Assembly (NCBI RefSeq): GCF_001269365.1
Contig: NZ_CXOM01000002.1
Location: 194,001-258,000, forward strand
Length of the DNA: 64,000 nucleotides
Direction: 5' to 3'
Source of the DNA: Limnohabitans sp. Rim11
Lineage (GTDB): Bacteria; Pseudomonadota; Gammaproteobacteria; Burkholderiales; Burkholderiaceae_C
In this document: piece by piece, positions 56,996-64,000 of the stretch
Numbering within the stretch: position 1 is the first letter of the stretch
Layout of the letters: every line of letters begins with the position of its first letter
Made by a program: the position numbers and the translations under genes
The notes under the pieces: model-generated
Database searches by the model: none
What the model saw: the letters and a program-made list of their open reading frames with translations, nothing else
What the model was told of the DNA's origin: nothing

Positions 56996-57453
56996 GCAGG
57001 TAGCGAGTTCTCTACAATCAGCTTGGGCGCCCAATGGCCACGGCGCTCTTGCACAACAATTTTTTGTTTGACCAAACGCTCAACTGTCTTGACTCGTTCG
57101 ACTGCTGCGCTAATAGGCTCGTTGCCTTGTGCTTGCGCAAGATAAAGAAGGCGAACCAACTTGTCGGCCCATTTTGGAACCTTGCCTGTCTTTTCCCAAC
57201 GCGCCACAGATTGGCCATCAATACCCATGAGCTTGCCCAAGGCAGGTTGTGAGAGCAACATGCCTGCGCTGCGGATGTATCGGAACTCTGATCCAGTTAG
57301 CACGCCGGCCTTATTGGTAAGCGCAATGCAAATAGAAGTGGTGAGTCCATCTAGGTTGTGAAAAGCCACACCCTCACCAAAGGGGGTTTTCTTGATTTCG
57401 TAGCCGTTGGCCAGCCACACGTTGCGTAGACCGCCGTCTGTGTAGTGGTACAT
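56992..57453 (-). CDS. MqsA-like HTH regulator/antitoxin
   Basis: 153-aa protein. Residues about 60-105 include GSEFRYIRSAGMLLSQPALGKLMGIDGQSVARWEKTGKVP, an MqsA/HigA2-like helix-turn-helix. The N-terminus (MYHYTDGGLRNVWLANGYEI) is characteristic of HTH proteins paired with DUF4258 proteins. It follows the DUF4258 gene after one base, so the pair probably forms a toxin-antitoxin or regulatory module. Confidence 0.72.
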   Translation of the reverse strand: MYHYTDGGLRNVWLANGYEIKKTPFGEGVAFHNLDGLTTSICIALTNKAGVLTGSEFRYIRSAGMLLSQPALGKLMGIDGQSVARWEKTGKVPKWADKLVRLLYLAQAQGNEPISAAVERVKTVERLVKQKIVVQERRGHWAPKLIVENSLPA

Positions 57454-57454
57454 C

Positions 57455-57763
57455 TCAATCCTTTTTTACATCAATCACTGTTACAACAACTAAATCTGTA
57501 GCGGGGTACTCGACATACACAACCACTGCTACTTGAACACCAGCAACATAACGCTGCATCCGGCATTTAAGCCCGGTGTGCTTCATGTCTGGCTCAGGCT
57601 TTGGGGCTATAACGCCGTTTCTAAGTACATCCAAGACCATCGGATCATTGATATACCGCTGTCGCATTCTCTGACGGGCATGATCGGTAAAGATCACATG
57701 TGCTGAGTCAACTGCGCTTAGCTTGATATGTTTTTCTAGTTGTCGATCTGATGGAGAAGCCAC
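57455..57763 (-). CDS. DUF4258 family protein, possible toxin
   Basis: 102-aa protein with DUF4258-like features: VIFTDHARQRMRQRYINDP near residues 23-41 and QRYVAGVQVAVVVYVEYP, then LVVVTVIDVKK. Family members are suspected RelE-fold toxins. The start is a GTG; the true start might be internal. One base separates it from the HTH gene. It is the first gene of the pair. Confidence 0.7.
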   Translation of the reverse strand: MASPSDRQLEKHIKLSAVDSAHVIFTDHARQRMRQRYINDPMVLDVLRNGVIAPKPEPDMKHTGLKCRMQRYVAGVQVAVVVYVEYPATDLVVVTVIDVKKD

Positions 57764-58011
57764 GCTCAGGACCTATCATTTTGATAGGTTGGATTATGCA
57801 AGTACTTTGAGGTATTTGTAAAATAATATTTTGCAAAGGGGCTCTGTTTACCCAGTATGCGGATGGTTTGCGGCTTAGCCAGAGCTTAGTGATGAGGTGA
57901 ATCAAGCATAGGGGTAGGGCTTGTGATTTTTGGAATATCTGACCCCCACCCATCCCCCACCCCCCTAATTTGGTTGATGGAACCCACAGATTACTATGAA
58001 CCCTAATCTGC

Positions 58012-58425
58012 TCACGCAGAGCGCATTTTTTGAGAACGAAGGTGTCGCACTAGGGCGTGCAATTCTGGAAGCACCTGCGCCATTCTGTGCGGTTTTGGAC
58101 CCCTTGATTTAAGGCCGACCATGATGCCGAATTCAAAGCCAACCGATTCCAGCAATGCCAACCTTGCGCTGGCGATGCTGCGCTCCATGCGCATAGTGGA
58201 AGTTTCCCTGCCGTGAACCAGACGGGACTGCGCGCAACGTTGTCGGCCAGCTTCAGATGTAGGACCCGTGCTTTTGCCACCATGAAATCTACAAACATTT
58301 TTACCAAGCATTGCTGGTGCGCAGCATTGGTTTTGTGTGCGTTTTGAGCGGGCTTGGCATCTCTTGCAGGTTACCCGGCCACCCAGTGTTTGAAGATATT
58401 GTTCTAAATGTAAAGTCTTAGACAT
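58012..58425 (-). CDS. HGGxSTG-motif zinc-ribbon-like protein
   Basis: 137-aa protein. CKRCQARSKRTQNQCCAPAM and CRFHGGKSTGPTSEAGRQRC near residues 20-65 combine a Cys-rich, possibly zinc-binding segment with the HGGxSTGP motif. This motif occurs in small proteins of phages and integrative elements of unknown function. The rest is helical and basic. The ATG at 58425 was chosen; a TTG one codon upstream is open. It is a marker of mobile DNA. Confidence 0.7.
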   Translation of the reverse strand: MSKTLHLEQYLQTLGGRVTCKRCQARSKRTQNQCCAPAMLGKNVCRFHGGKSTGPTSEAGRQRCAQSRLVHGRETSTMRMERSIASARLALLESVGFEFGIMVGLKSRGPKPHRMAQVLPELHALVRHLRSQKMRSA

Positions 58426-58502
58426 CAAAATACACTATGTGTAGGCCTCAAAGGGAGAGCAGAAAATTTATTGATCGACCCACCCCTTGAACGGTCGATT
58501 TT

Positions 58503-58889
58503 TCACCCTGTATTTTCTCTCTTTGTTACACCTTGTGCAACCGGCAATATTTGTACAGTTGGTCGTTGGCCGGGTGATCGTTTAACCAAAATCAAACCAT
58601 TGTCTTCAAGCCGCTTGAGTGCATCTGATGTAGCGTCTCTTGAAATGCCGACATAGCCTAAAGCTCTACCTGTCAATTTAACATTTTTAGAATTTGCCAT
58701 ATTGGCAAGCCACCAAATAGCAATCCCTAGATTGAATGCCTTACCCGGCAACTTTCCTGCTGCACTTAACCAATCCATTGGTACTGGACCCTTTAAGAAG
58801 GGAACACTCATTGGAGCATCTATGTATTGACCAGAGGAAGAATCTAATTTGACTCTTTTTACAGGAATACTTTTATCATCTCTATACAT
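58503..58889 (-). CDS. Putative winged-helix protein
   Basis: 128-aa basic protein, not assigned to a named family. PVPMDWLSAAGKLPGKAFNL is followed by GRALGYVGISRDATSDALKR and LEDNGLILVKRSPGQRP, which suggests a winged helix-turn-helix. It is likely DNA-binding. It is transcribed in the same direction as the DNA polymerase gene and 72 bp downstream of it. Confidence 0.6.
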   Translation of the reverse strand: MYRDDKSIPVKRVKLDSSSGQYIDAPMSVPFLKGPVPMDWLSAAGKLPGKAFNLGIAIWWLANMANSKNVKLTGRALGYVGISRDATSDALKRLEDNGLILVKRSPGQRPTVQILPVAQGVTKRENTG

Positions 58890-58961
58890 ATATTTATATA
58901 TCTTTATAAGAATGTACGGGTGCGGTAAGCAGCCGCAGGTGGTGCGGCTTGCTGCCTCAGG

Positions 58962-60701
58962 TTACTGGTCCTTGATTTTTTGAATGAGGCGCATGACCGT
59001 GTCCCACATCACCTGCCCCCGCTCATCCATGTACCTATCGGGGTAGCACACAATCTTTGCGTCTGAGCCAAGTTCGAAGTCACCCAAGACAGCACCGCTG
59101 GCCTGTCGCATCAAGCCTTGGGCTTTTGCAATACCCTCATCTAACCCAACCAGCGGCAGCTCGATCAGTACTGCGTCATGAACTGGAGCGCAAACACGGA
59201 TGCCAGCTTCAGTCAAAAAGATACACGCGATACGCAACATCTCAGCACCGTTGCCCTGCATTGGGAAGTTACGCAAACTGCGCGCATTGACTTGACCCTT
59301 GACCCTGATTTCCCAACCAAAGGTCGTCCACAGTTTCCCGTTCAGGATGGCCTCGTCTTGCGTTGCATCTGACCAAGCCCAGAAGGTCCTATAGGTCTGG
59401 CGGTGAAGAGCCAGTAATTGCCTAGCCCTTGCCACGGGTTGGTTAATGCGCTGGGCCAAGGAAATCTCCCCCATGCCATATTGCACGGCCAGAACGCAGG
59501 CTTTGAATTGCTCACGCTCCACTTTGTGGGACTGCTTAGTAGCGCCTTGCGGCACAGCGCCCGCTTGGATTGCGAAGGCCAGGTATGGATCACCGCTACG
59601 GTATGCCTCCATCATTTTCTCGTCACCAGACAGGGCTGCGGCAATACCGAACTCTTGCTGGGAGTAGTCAACGTAAACAAGGCAGAAACCTTTGGGGGGT
59701 TTGATCAAGCCCCGCAGCCACACCGATGGTCCATAAATGAATCTGGAGTTCGATGGCTGGTTTCGCCCTGTCTTTGAAGCGAATGGCGAGAGCAAACAAC
59801 GATTGCGGCCATCGTCGCCGACGGTGATGTTTGACAAACGCATCTCAGACAGTGCAGAGCGAAGTTCCCGAATCGGGGCCACTTTGGGGTAAATGCGTGC
59901 CATCTGTTTGAACGTGTCATCTGTAAGCTCAAGTCGACCAGTAGCCAGTCGTGGCCAAGCGATGCCTTCTTTTTGGAGGTAGTCGGCCCAATTTTTGGTC
60001 TTGAACGTTCTGCCCTCAAATACCCCGTAACTGGCATCAATCTCTTCAATCAGTGCATCTTGAATCTGATCCCAATAGGTGGCAATTTCAAGTTGCATCT
60101 GTGTGTCAATTGGTGTCCCAGTGGCCTGCATATGGCTTACCGCTTTCATGTAACGCCCACGCATCAAAGCTCTAGGTAGGTCCAAGGTCGGCAGCATTGC
60201 TGGCAGCAGCAGCTCAAGTGCACTGACATCCGTCTCGCAGTAGTCCAATAGGTCAAGCTGCTCCTGTTGACTCCAAGGACCACCACGAAGCGTCAAGTCA
60301 CGCATTGCATCCTTATGCTGGGCTGAAATTGTTGGAAGCCCAAAGTACAAAAGTGCTCCAAGCAAGTTCGCGCCGTTTTGTGGAGATGTGCCGTTTGTTA
60401 AGCAGCGGAACTCCACATACAAGTCCAACACGTTTTCTGGAAGCTGCCAGCCCAATTTGAGGAAGCAGTCCATTTCTGCGCTGGAGTAATAGGCAACGCA
60501 AAGCGCCTTGCGACCGACCGAGAAGGGTGCAGAACTGCGTGAGTGGATGTCGTCTTTCCAGTATCGGGATGTAACGCCGCTTAGAAATTCTTTGACAACC
60601 AAACACACAGGTTCTGGGGTATTACCCTCCCGCCCGTTTTCAGGGCGGAATTCGAAGTCGATCAGAAACACACCATCGGTGAAGTCTGATAACTGGTTCA
60701 T
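58962..60701 (-). CDS. Family A DNA polymerase
   Basis: 579-aa polymerase related to Pol I. An N-terminal DEDD-like exonuclease region has VFLIDFEF near residue 10 and LDYCETDVSALELL. The polymerase domain has motif A YVDYSQQEFGIAA near 334, motif B EQFKACVLAVQYGMGEISLA, and motif C VHDAVLIELP. Such stand-alone enzymes are found in phages and plasmids. The start at 60701 was chosen because it gives a TAATG overlap with the upstream gene; a start 105 bp further upstream exists. It is the element's most distinctive gene. Confidence 0.85.
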   Translation of the reverse strand: MNQLSDFTDGVFLIDFEFRPENGREGNTPEPVCLVVKEFLSGVTSRYWKDDIHSRSSAPFSVGRKALCVAYYSSAEMDCFLKLGWQLPENVLDLYVEFRCLTNGTSPQNGANLLGALLYFGLPTISAQHKDAMRDLTLRGGPWSQQEQLDLLDYCETDVSALELLLPAMLPTLDLPRALMRGRYMKAVSHMQATGTPIDTQMQLEIATYWDQIQDALIEEIDASYGVFEGRTFKTKNWADYLQKEGIAWPRLATGRLELTDDTFKQMARIYPKVAPIRELRSALSEMRLSNITVGDDGRNRCLLSPFASKTGRNQPSNSRFIYGPSVWLRGLIKPPKGFCLVYVDYSQQEFGIAAALSGDEKMMEAYRSGDPYLAFAIQAGAVPQGATKQSHKVEREQFKACVLAVQYGMGEISLAQRINQPVARARQLLALHRQTYRTFWAWSDATQDEAILNGKLWTTFGWEIRVKGQVNARSLRNFPMQGNGAEMLRIACIFLTEAGIRVCAPVHDAVLIELPLVGLDEGIAKAQGLMRQASGAVLGDFELGSDAKIVCYPDRYMDERGQVMWDTVMRLIQKIKDQ

Positions 60702-61306
60702 TAGATGCCCCCAAGCAAGTCGATCACCACTGGGTGATTTGGAACGTCCAGAACACGGCCACGGAACGCGACATCTAACAGGGAATCCATTGACTCTGTC
60801 GGCCAAATAGGTTCTGGCAGTTTGGCACTTGCTTCAAAGATGTCGTAGCCGCCGACTGCTTTGTTTGCCGTGATTCGAATCCAAGTGTCCTGTGAACGAA
60901 TAACAGCTTCAGCCAAAGACTGATGCCAATGATTGCGATTTCCGTTTTGGTCGGGAAGGGGTACTGGAATCAGAAATGGATTACCTTGCCGATCAATTGC
61001 TGCATTCAGTTCGACGGGCCGAACTAGGTTGCCCAAAATGCCGGCAATTGGGGCACTCACAAGATATACCTCACTGGTGGCTTTGTTTTCCAACAGCATG
61101 GCTGGGAACACCATGTCTGGTGATTTATGAGCGCGGAAAAACCGGTCTTTACCGGGCTTACCGACTTGTACTGTTGATAGTACTTTTTTGACCCCCAGTG
61201 ATTCACCGAAGTTTTGCGCTAAACGCAATGATGAGAAGGGGGATTTATGTTGGTCGTGCCCCCCTTGAGTTGAGGCCGCTTGAGTGTGAGATAAATCGTA
61301 TGTCAT
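60701..61306 (-). CDS. Hypothetical protein coupled to the DNA polymerase gene
   Basis: 201-aa protein, not recognised. Features are KPGKDRFFRAHKSPDMVFPA near the middle, YLVSAPIAGIL, and PFLIPVPLPDQNGNRNHWHQ. There is no membrane segment and no obvious catalytic motif. It overlaps the polymerase start (TAATG), which implies coupled expression. It may be a replication accessory protein, but this rests only on position. Confidence 0.6.
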   Translation of the reverse strand: MTYDLSHTQAASTQGGHDQHKSPFSSLRLAQNFGESLGVKKVLSTVQVGKPGKDRFFRAHKSPDMVFPAMLLENKATSEVYLVSAPIAGILGNLVRPVELNAAIDRQGNPFLIPVPLPDQNGNRNHWHQSLAEAVIRSQDTWIRITANKAVGGYDIFEASAKLPEPIWPTESMDSLLDVAFRGRVLDVPNHPVVIDLLGGI

Positions 61307-61499
61307 AAAAGTTTCCTAGGTTCGCCGCCCCAACAATTGAAGCGGTCATAGGAAATTCTTGATGGCACAAAACAGTGTTCAAATTGTTTTTAAAAAATAT
61401 TTTCTAACGTCTAAGGTGTTGTTTTAGTTGGATTTTTAGGTTATTTGAAGTTGCACAAACTATGCGCAGTTTGATGGTTGTGCAATTTGTGCAGCATTT

Positions 61500-62066
61500 T
61501 CATGGGGGTGGTGACCAATACCTACCACCTAGAGCGTGTGTTCTTATATAACCCTGACTAGGTACGATCCCACGGGGAGTTTTCACATTGTTTTGAACAC
61601 ACCAAGTATGTATGTCTTTCAAGATAGAAAGGACAGTTGGATTTGATCCTGTCTTCCGCAAAGCAAGCATGTGTTTCGTGGCCTCCCCTTGAACTCTCAA
61701 CCTCCAATTATTGGTTTGGACCGCTGGCTTTTTAACCCGAACTCTTTTAGGAATTATTGCTGGCAGTTTCAAAGTCATGCCTGTGTTGGCCACCCATGTA
61801 TTGAAATCTTGAGGAATAACTAGCGGTGTGGCTTTGGATAAATCTGTTATTCGTGCGGTCGTTTGTGGATCACGGGAGTTCAGTTCACCACTAAGGATGG
61901 CTTTCCGTGCCAAATTTAGAATCTTCGTTTGGCTTGCAGCGTTAAGGTTGTTTTGCACCGCAAGGGCCTCAACCATTTCATCAACGGTTACCAAGGGATG
62001 GATTGGGGTTGTGTAAAGTGAGATCATTGTCGACGAAGCCCCTTTCGGCTTTAAACATTCCGACAT
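61500..62066 (-). CDS. Hypothetical protein
   Basis: 188-aa basic protein, not recognised. VTVDEMVEALAVQNNLNAAS near residues 27-46 and ASQTKILNLARKAILSGEL could be a helix-rich N-terminal domain. A central PAIIPKRVRVKKPA basic stretch is followed by a helical C-terminus. ATG at 62066 is used; a Met 13 codons in is an alternative. It may bind DNA. The 193 bp between it and the next gene downstream are A/T-rich and carry nothing recognised. Confidence 0.55.
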   Translation of the reverse strand: MSECLKPKGASSTMISLYTTPIHPLVTVDEMVEALAVQNNLNAASQTKILNLARKAILSGELNSRDPQTTARITDLSKATPLVIPQDFNTWVANTGMTLKLPAIIPKRVRVKKPAVQTNNWRLRVQGEATKHMLALRKTGSNPTVLSILKDIHTWCVQNNVKTPRGIVPSQGYIRTHALGGRYWSPPP

Positions 62067-62132
62067 TTAACCGCAACACCCCCACCCCTTGTCAAATCCT
62101 GCCAAGCGCAGACCCACCGTACCCCCACCCCC

Positions 62133-62495
62133 CTAATTCAGATTAGGAGTCCCCCATTCTGGGCTACATACTGTTCTGCTCAAACGATCCCAAAACACCC
62201 CCACCACAGCCATCACAGTAGCCCTGTCTTCTTCACCGAGCGACATGAAATCGGCAACAAATGAGTCCTCCAGTACACCGCCATACCGAAGCCACCGTGG
62301 GTCTACCTTGAGCCAATTAGCCAAGGCTTGCATGTTCCGTTCTTTGGGGATGTTCACGCCTGAAAGCCACAGCCTAGCTGCGTGAGGCGTAACGTGGATT
62401 TGACGGGCTATGTAGGTAGCCGAGATGGGGTGACCACTGGCTTTGAGTTCCTCTACCAAACGGGCGGAGAAGGCTTGGGCTTCTAGGTTAGCCAA
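62133..62495 (-). CDS. Phage-repressor-like HTH protein
   Basis: 120-aa protein. AFSARLVEELKASGHPISAT begins the domain, and IARQIHVTPHAARLWLSGVN near residues 29-48 is a helix-turn-helix followed by LANWLKVDPRWLRYGG, as in prophage repressors. The C-terminal half is acidic. It starts with TTG inside the last codons of the small-protein gene, so the start is uncertain. It is at the likely right end of the element. Confidence 0.7.
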   Translation of the reverse strand: MANLEAQAFSARLVEELKASGHPISATYIARQIHVTPHAARLWLSGVNIPKERNMQALANWLKVDPRWLRYGGVLEDSFVADFMSLGEEDRATVMAVVGVFWDRLSRTVCSPEWGTPNLN

Positions 62496-62671
62496 AGCAC
62501 ATTAGAGCCAGCCATCTCTTCTTTGGCGATGCCAACCACTTGAATGACTGGCGAATCAGATCCCACGTGCATGTAAGCACCCTCATCCATTGGAATCCAG
62601 CCAATGGACTCTGCTTGGATTTGGGCCAGTTCTAGCCAGAAGTCTGCCTCGATGTCTTGGTGCTTGTTCAT
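62483..62671 (-). CDS. 60-residue protein of unknown function, second copy
   Basis: 62-aa homologue of the protein at 50214-50396. It reads IEADFWLELAQIQAESIGWI with PMDEGAYMHVGSDSPVIQVV and ends MAGSNVLWLT, whereas the other copies end GSTLLWVF. The changed last residues may reflect a junction with foreign DNA. It lies 20 bp downstream of the second methyltransferase gene, the same arrangement as the first copy. Confidence 0.8.
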   Translation of the reverse strand: MNKHQDIEADFWLELAQIQAESIGWIPMDEGAYMHVGSDSPVIQVVGIAKEEMAGSNVLWLT

Positions 62672-62691
62672 AATGAGTTCTGACCAATTGG

Positions 62692-64000
62692 TTAGACGAT
62701 CTGAAGCGCCTTCATGATCGGCATTTGCTTGAGCTTAAATTCCTCAGCCTGGCGTGACAATTCTGCAACATTTTCTTGCTCAGTTGCCAACGTTTGACCT
62801 TCTTTGATTATCTTCTGGCCCTGCGCGTTCAATACCTCCCACGCATATCGAGCCCAGTCACTTGGCGACTGTCCACCTTTTTGTGCGCACAGCAAGAACA
62901 GTTGCTGAAAGCGGTTGAGCACATGGCCGCCTGCGCTGACGGGGCTGCACAGGTACGCCACTTCGCTGTCTCCCCTTGCTTTGTTCATGAAGGCCGCGTT
63001 CAGTTTGTCAGCCTGTGCCTTCGCTTGTAGTGCTTTGTCTTGAGGCTGCACGGGCACCACGTGGCCTGCACCAACCAGGACCATGACCGCTTGGATCACC
63101 TGTGCAAAGGTGATGCCTTTGGCGCTCACGCTCTGCGCCAACTGAGCAATACTCGTGCATTGATGGTCGCTTAGCTGATCTAGGATGGGGGTATACACGC
63201 CATCGAACAAATCTGCCTCGCCCAAAGCGCCTTGTACCTTAAGCTTGATGTCTGGGCGGTGAGAGACTAGTAGGATTAACTGCTCGTTCAGTAGCTCTTG
63301 CTGGGCCAACTTGCTCATTGAGCGCCGGCCTTTGACCCAATAATCTTTCCTAAACTGCTGGTTCACCATGAAGTCGCGCATAGATTGGCGAAACTCAAGG
63401 TCTGGGATTTCATTCAAGAGCGCTTGCTGCTCGGGCGTGAGGTTGATGGACTCTACGCTGTCAAAGTAATTGGCCGAGCACGCATACTGCAGTTTGGCCT
63501 GACCCATCCACTCGTTCATGGTGGCAAAGTACATGGGATGCCAGTCGCGGTTGAAGTACTCGTGAGCGAGGTAGTGGCGGTTAAGCCCTTTCATCCCTTC
63601 AAGGCGCGATGCAACACTGGTGTTGACCTTGGCAAACAGGGGCTGCGTTGCCATGAGCTTTTCTGCAAAAGCCAAGGCCTCGTCTACGCGGCTGGTGATG
63701 CCCTTGCCCTTGGTGCCCAGCACTTGTGCGTGCTCCGTCATGAGGTGGCGCATGGGCGCAAAGGCGGCCCACCCTGGCAGCGTGTTGTAGCTGATGTAGA
63801 CCACGCCGCCCACTTTGAGCTTTCTTCTCATGAAGTCAACGATTACGGCCCTGTTGGCATCCGAGATCCAGCTCCAAATGCCGTGCAGGCAGATGAAATC
63901 AAAGTCTGGCAAGTCTGCTCGCGCAGCAAACTCATCAAACGCTTGGTCAAACAACCTAGCGCCTGCGCCGCTGGTGCGTGCTAAATCTTGTGCAAAGGAT
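62692..64000 (-). CDS. PKMT-like methyltransferase, second copy (5' end outside window)
   Basis: 436 residues present, homologous along their length to the methyltransferase at 50403-51938 (FDEFAARADLPDFDFICLHG, YISYNTLPGWAAFAPMRHLM, RDFMVNQQFRKDYWVKGRRS). About 75 N-terminal residues with SAM motif I lie beyond the window. The C-terminal regulatory region is also alike. It probably has its own cargo gene just upstream (beyond 64000). Confidence 0.85.
   Translation of the reverse strand, partial: SFAQDLARTSGAGARLFDQAFDEFAARADLPDFDFICLHGIWSWISDANRAVIVDFMRRKLKVGGVVYISYNTLPGWAAFAPMRHLMTEHAQVLGTKGKGITSRVDEALAFAEKLMATQPLFAKVNTSVASRLEGMKGLNRHYLAHEYFNRDWHPMYFATMNEWMGQAKLQYACSANYFDSVESINLTPEQQALLNEIPDLEFRQSMRDFMVNQQFRKDYWVKGRRSMSKLAQQELLNEQLILLVSHRPDIKLKVQGALGEADLFDGVYTPILDQLSDHQCTSIAQLAQSVSAKGITFAQVIQAVMVLVGAGHVVPVQPQDKALQAKAQADKLNAAFMNKARGDSEVAYLCSPVSAGGHVLNRFQQLFLLCAQKGGQSPSDWARYAWEVLNAQGQKIIKEGQTLATEQENVAELSRQAEEFKLKQMPIMKALQIV

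Larger units (their letters stand above)
54915..62495. mobile_element. Putative integrative element with family A DNA polymerase
   Basis: About 7.6 kb inferred from content. A tyrosine integrase gene lies near the left end, followed by HTH regulators, a toxin-antitoxin-like pair, a HGG-motif protein, a DNA polymerase and several small unknown genes mostly on the minus strand. No capsid, tail or conjugation genes are present. The left edge is where the S-layer-like frame breaks. The right edge is a guess at the last HTH gene, next to the second small-protein gene; attachment repeats were not found. Confidence 0.5.

Overview
The window comes from the chromosome of a betaproteobacterium of the order Burkholderiales, most likely a Comamonadaceae member of the Limnohabitans/Rhodoferax type. 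This rests on the look of the housekeeping proteins, the ahcY-tlyA-metF operon behind a SAH riboswitch, the rplM-rpsI-erpA order, and moderate GC. It is inference, because no 16S gene is present. No tRNA, rRNA or CRISPR array was found.

Positions 1-23200 are mostly housekeeping. They hold an M20 amidohydrolase (cut by the window edge), an NDUFA9-like epimerase, a GST, cca, infA, a MidA-like methyltransferase with a DUF2905 protein, a pterin/tRNA cluster (SDR-folB-ttcA), ruvAB, phoH-ybeY, dbpA, dtd, a CDF transporter, tyrS, an M23 endopeptidase, anmK, erpA, rpsI-rplM and rlmJ. A brnTA toxin-antitoxin pair (13.1-13.6 kb) and a 155-bp hairpin repeat (15.1-15.3 kb) are wedged between them.

Positions 23200-37700 alternate metabolic genes with toxin-antitoxin loci: hipBA with a palindromic operator, the phenylacetyl-CoA epoxidase operon paaABCDE behind a perfect 32-bp TetR-type palindrome, parDE (with an odd in-frame antitoxin extension), metF-tlyA-ahcY behind a SAH riboswitch, prfC, a PIN/Phd pair, a second BrnT/CopG pair, and a HAD phosphatase.

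Positions 37800-54900 are a secretion and surface region. A minus-strand operon encodes a TnpB-like protein with no RuvC nuclease domain, two tandem type I secretion ABC transporters, a HlyD adaptor and a TolC-like channel. Around it are likely cargo genes: a trypsin-like protease truncated exactly at its catalytic GD(S) motif, and a large beta-rich RTX/S-layer-like protein lacking its N-terminus. The latter is followed by a methyltransferase resembling rickettsial protein-lysine methyltransferases and by a 60-residue protein of unknown function. That 60-residue family occurs three times in the window (one a remnant) and the methyltransferase twice, so a recurring module of secreted substrate, methyltransferase and small protein is proposed. 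Three lipoproteins with a Cys-Gly5 start (TIM-barrel-like, cyclophilin-type, PKD-repeat) and one other lipoprotein fill the space between.

Positions 54900-62500 look like an integrative element. They carry a tyrosine integrase, HTH regulators, a DUF4258/HTH toxin-antitoxin-like pair, a HGG-motif protein, a family A DNA polymerase and several unknown proteins, with no phage structural genes. Its left end coincides with the point where the S-layer-like gene loses its reading frame. The window ends inside the second methyltransferase copy.
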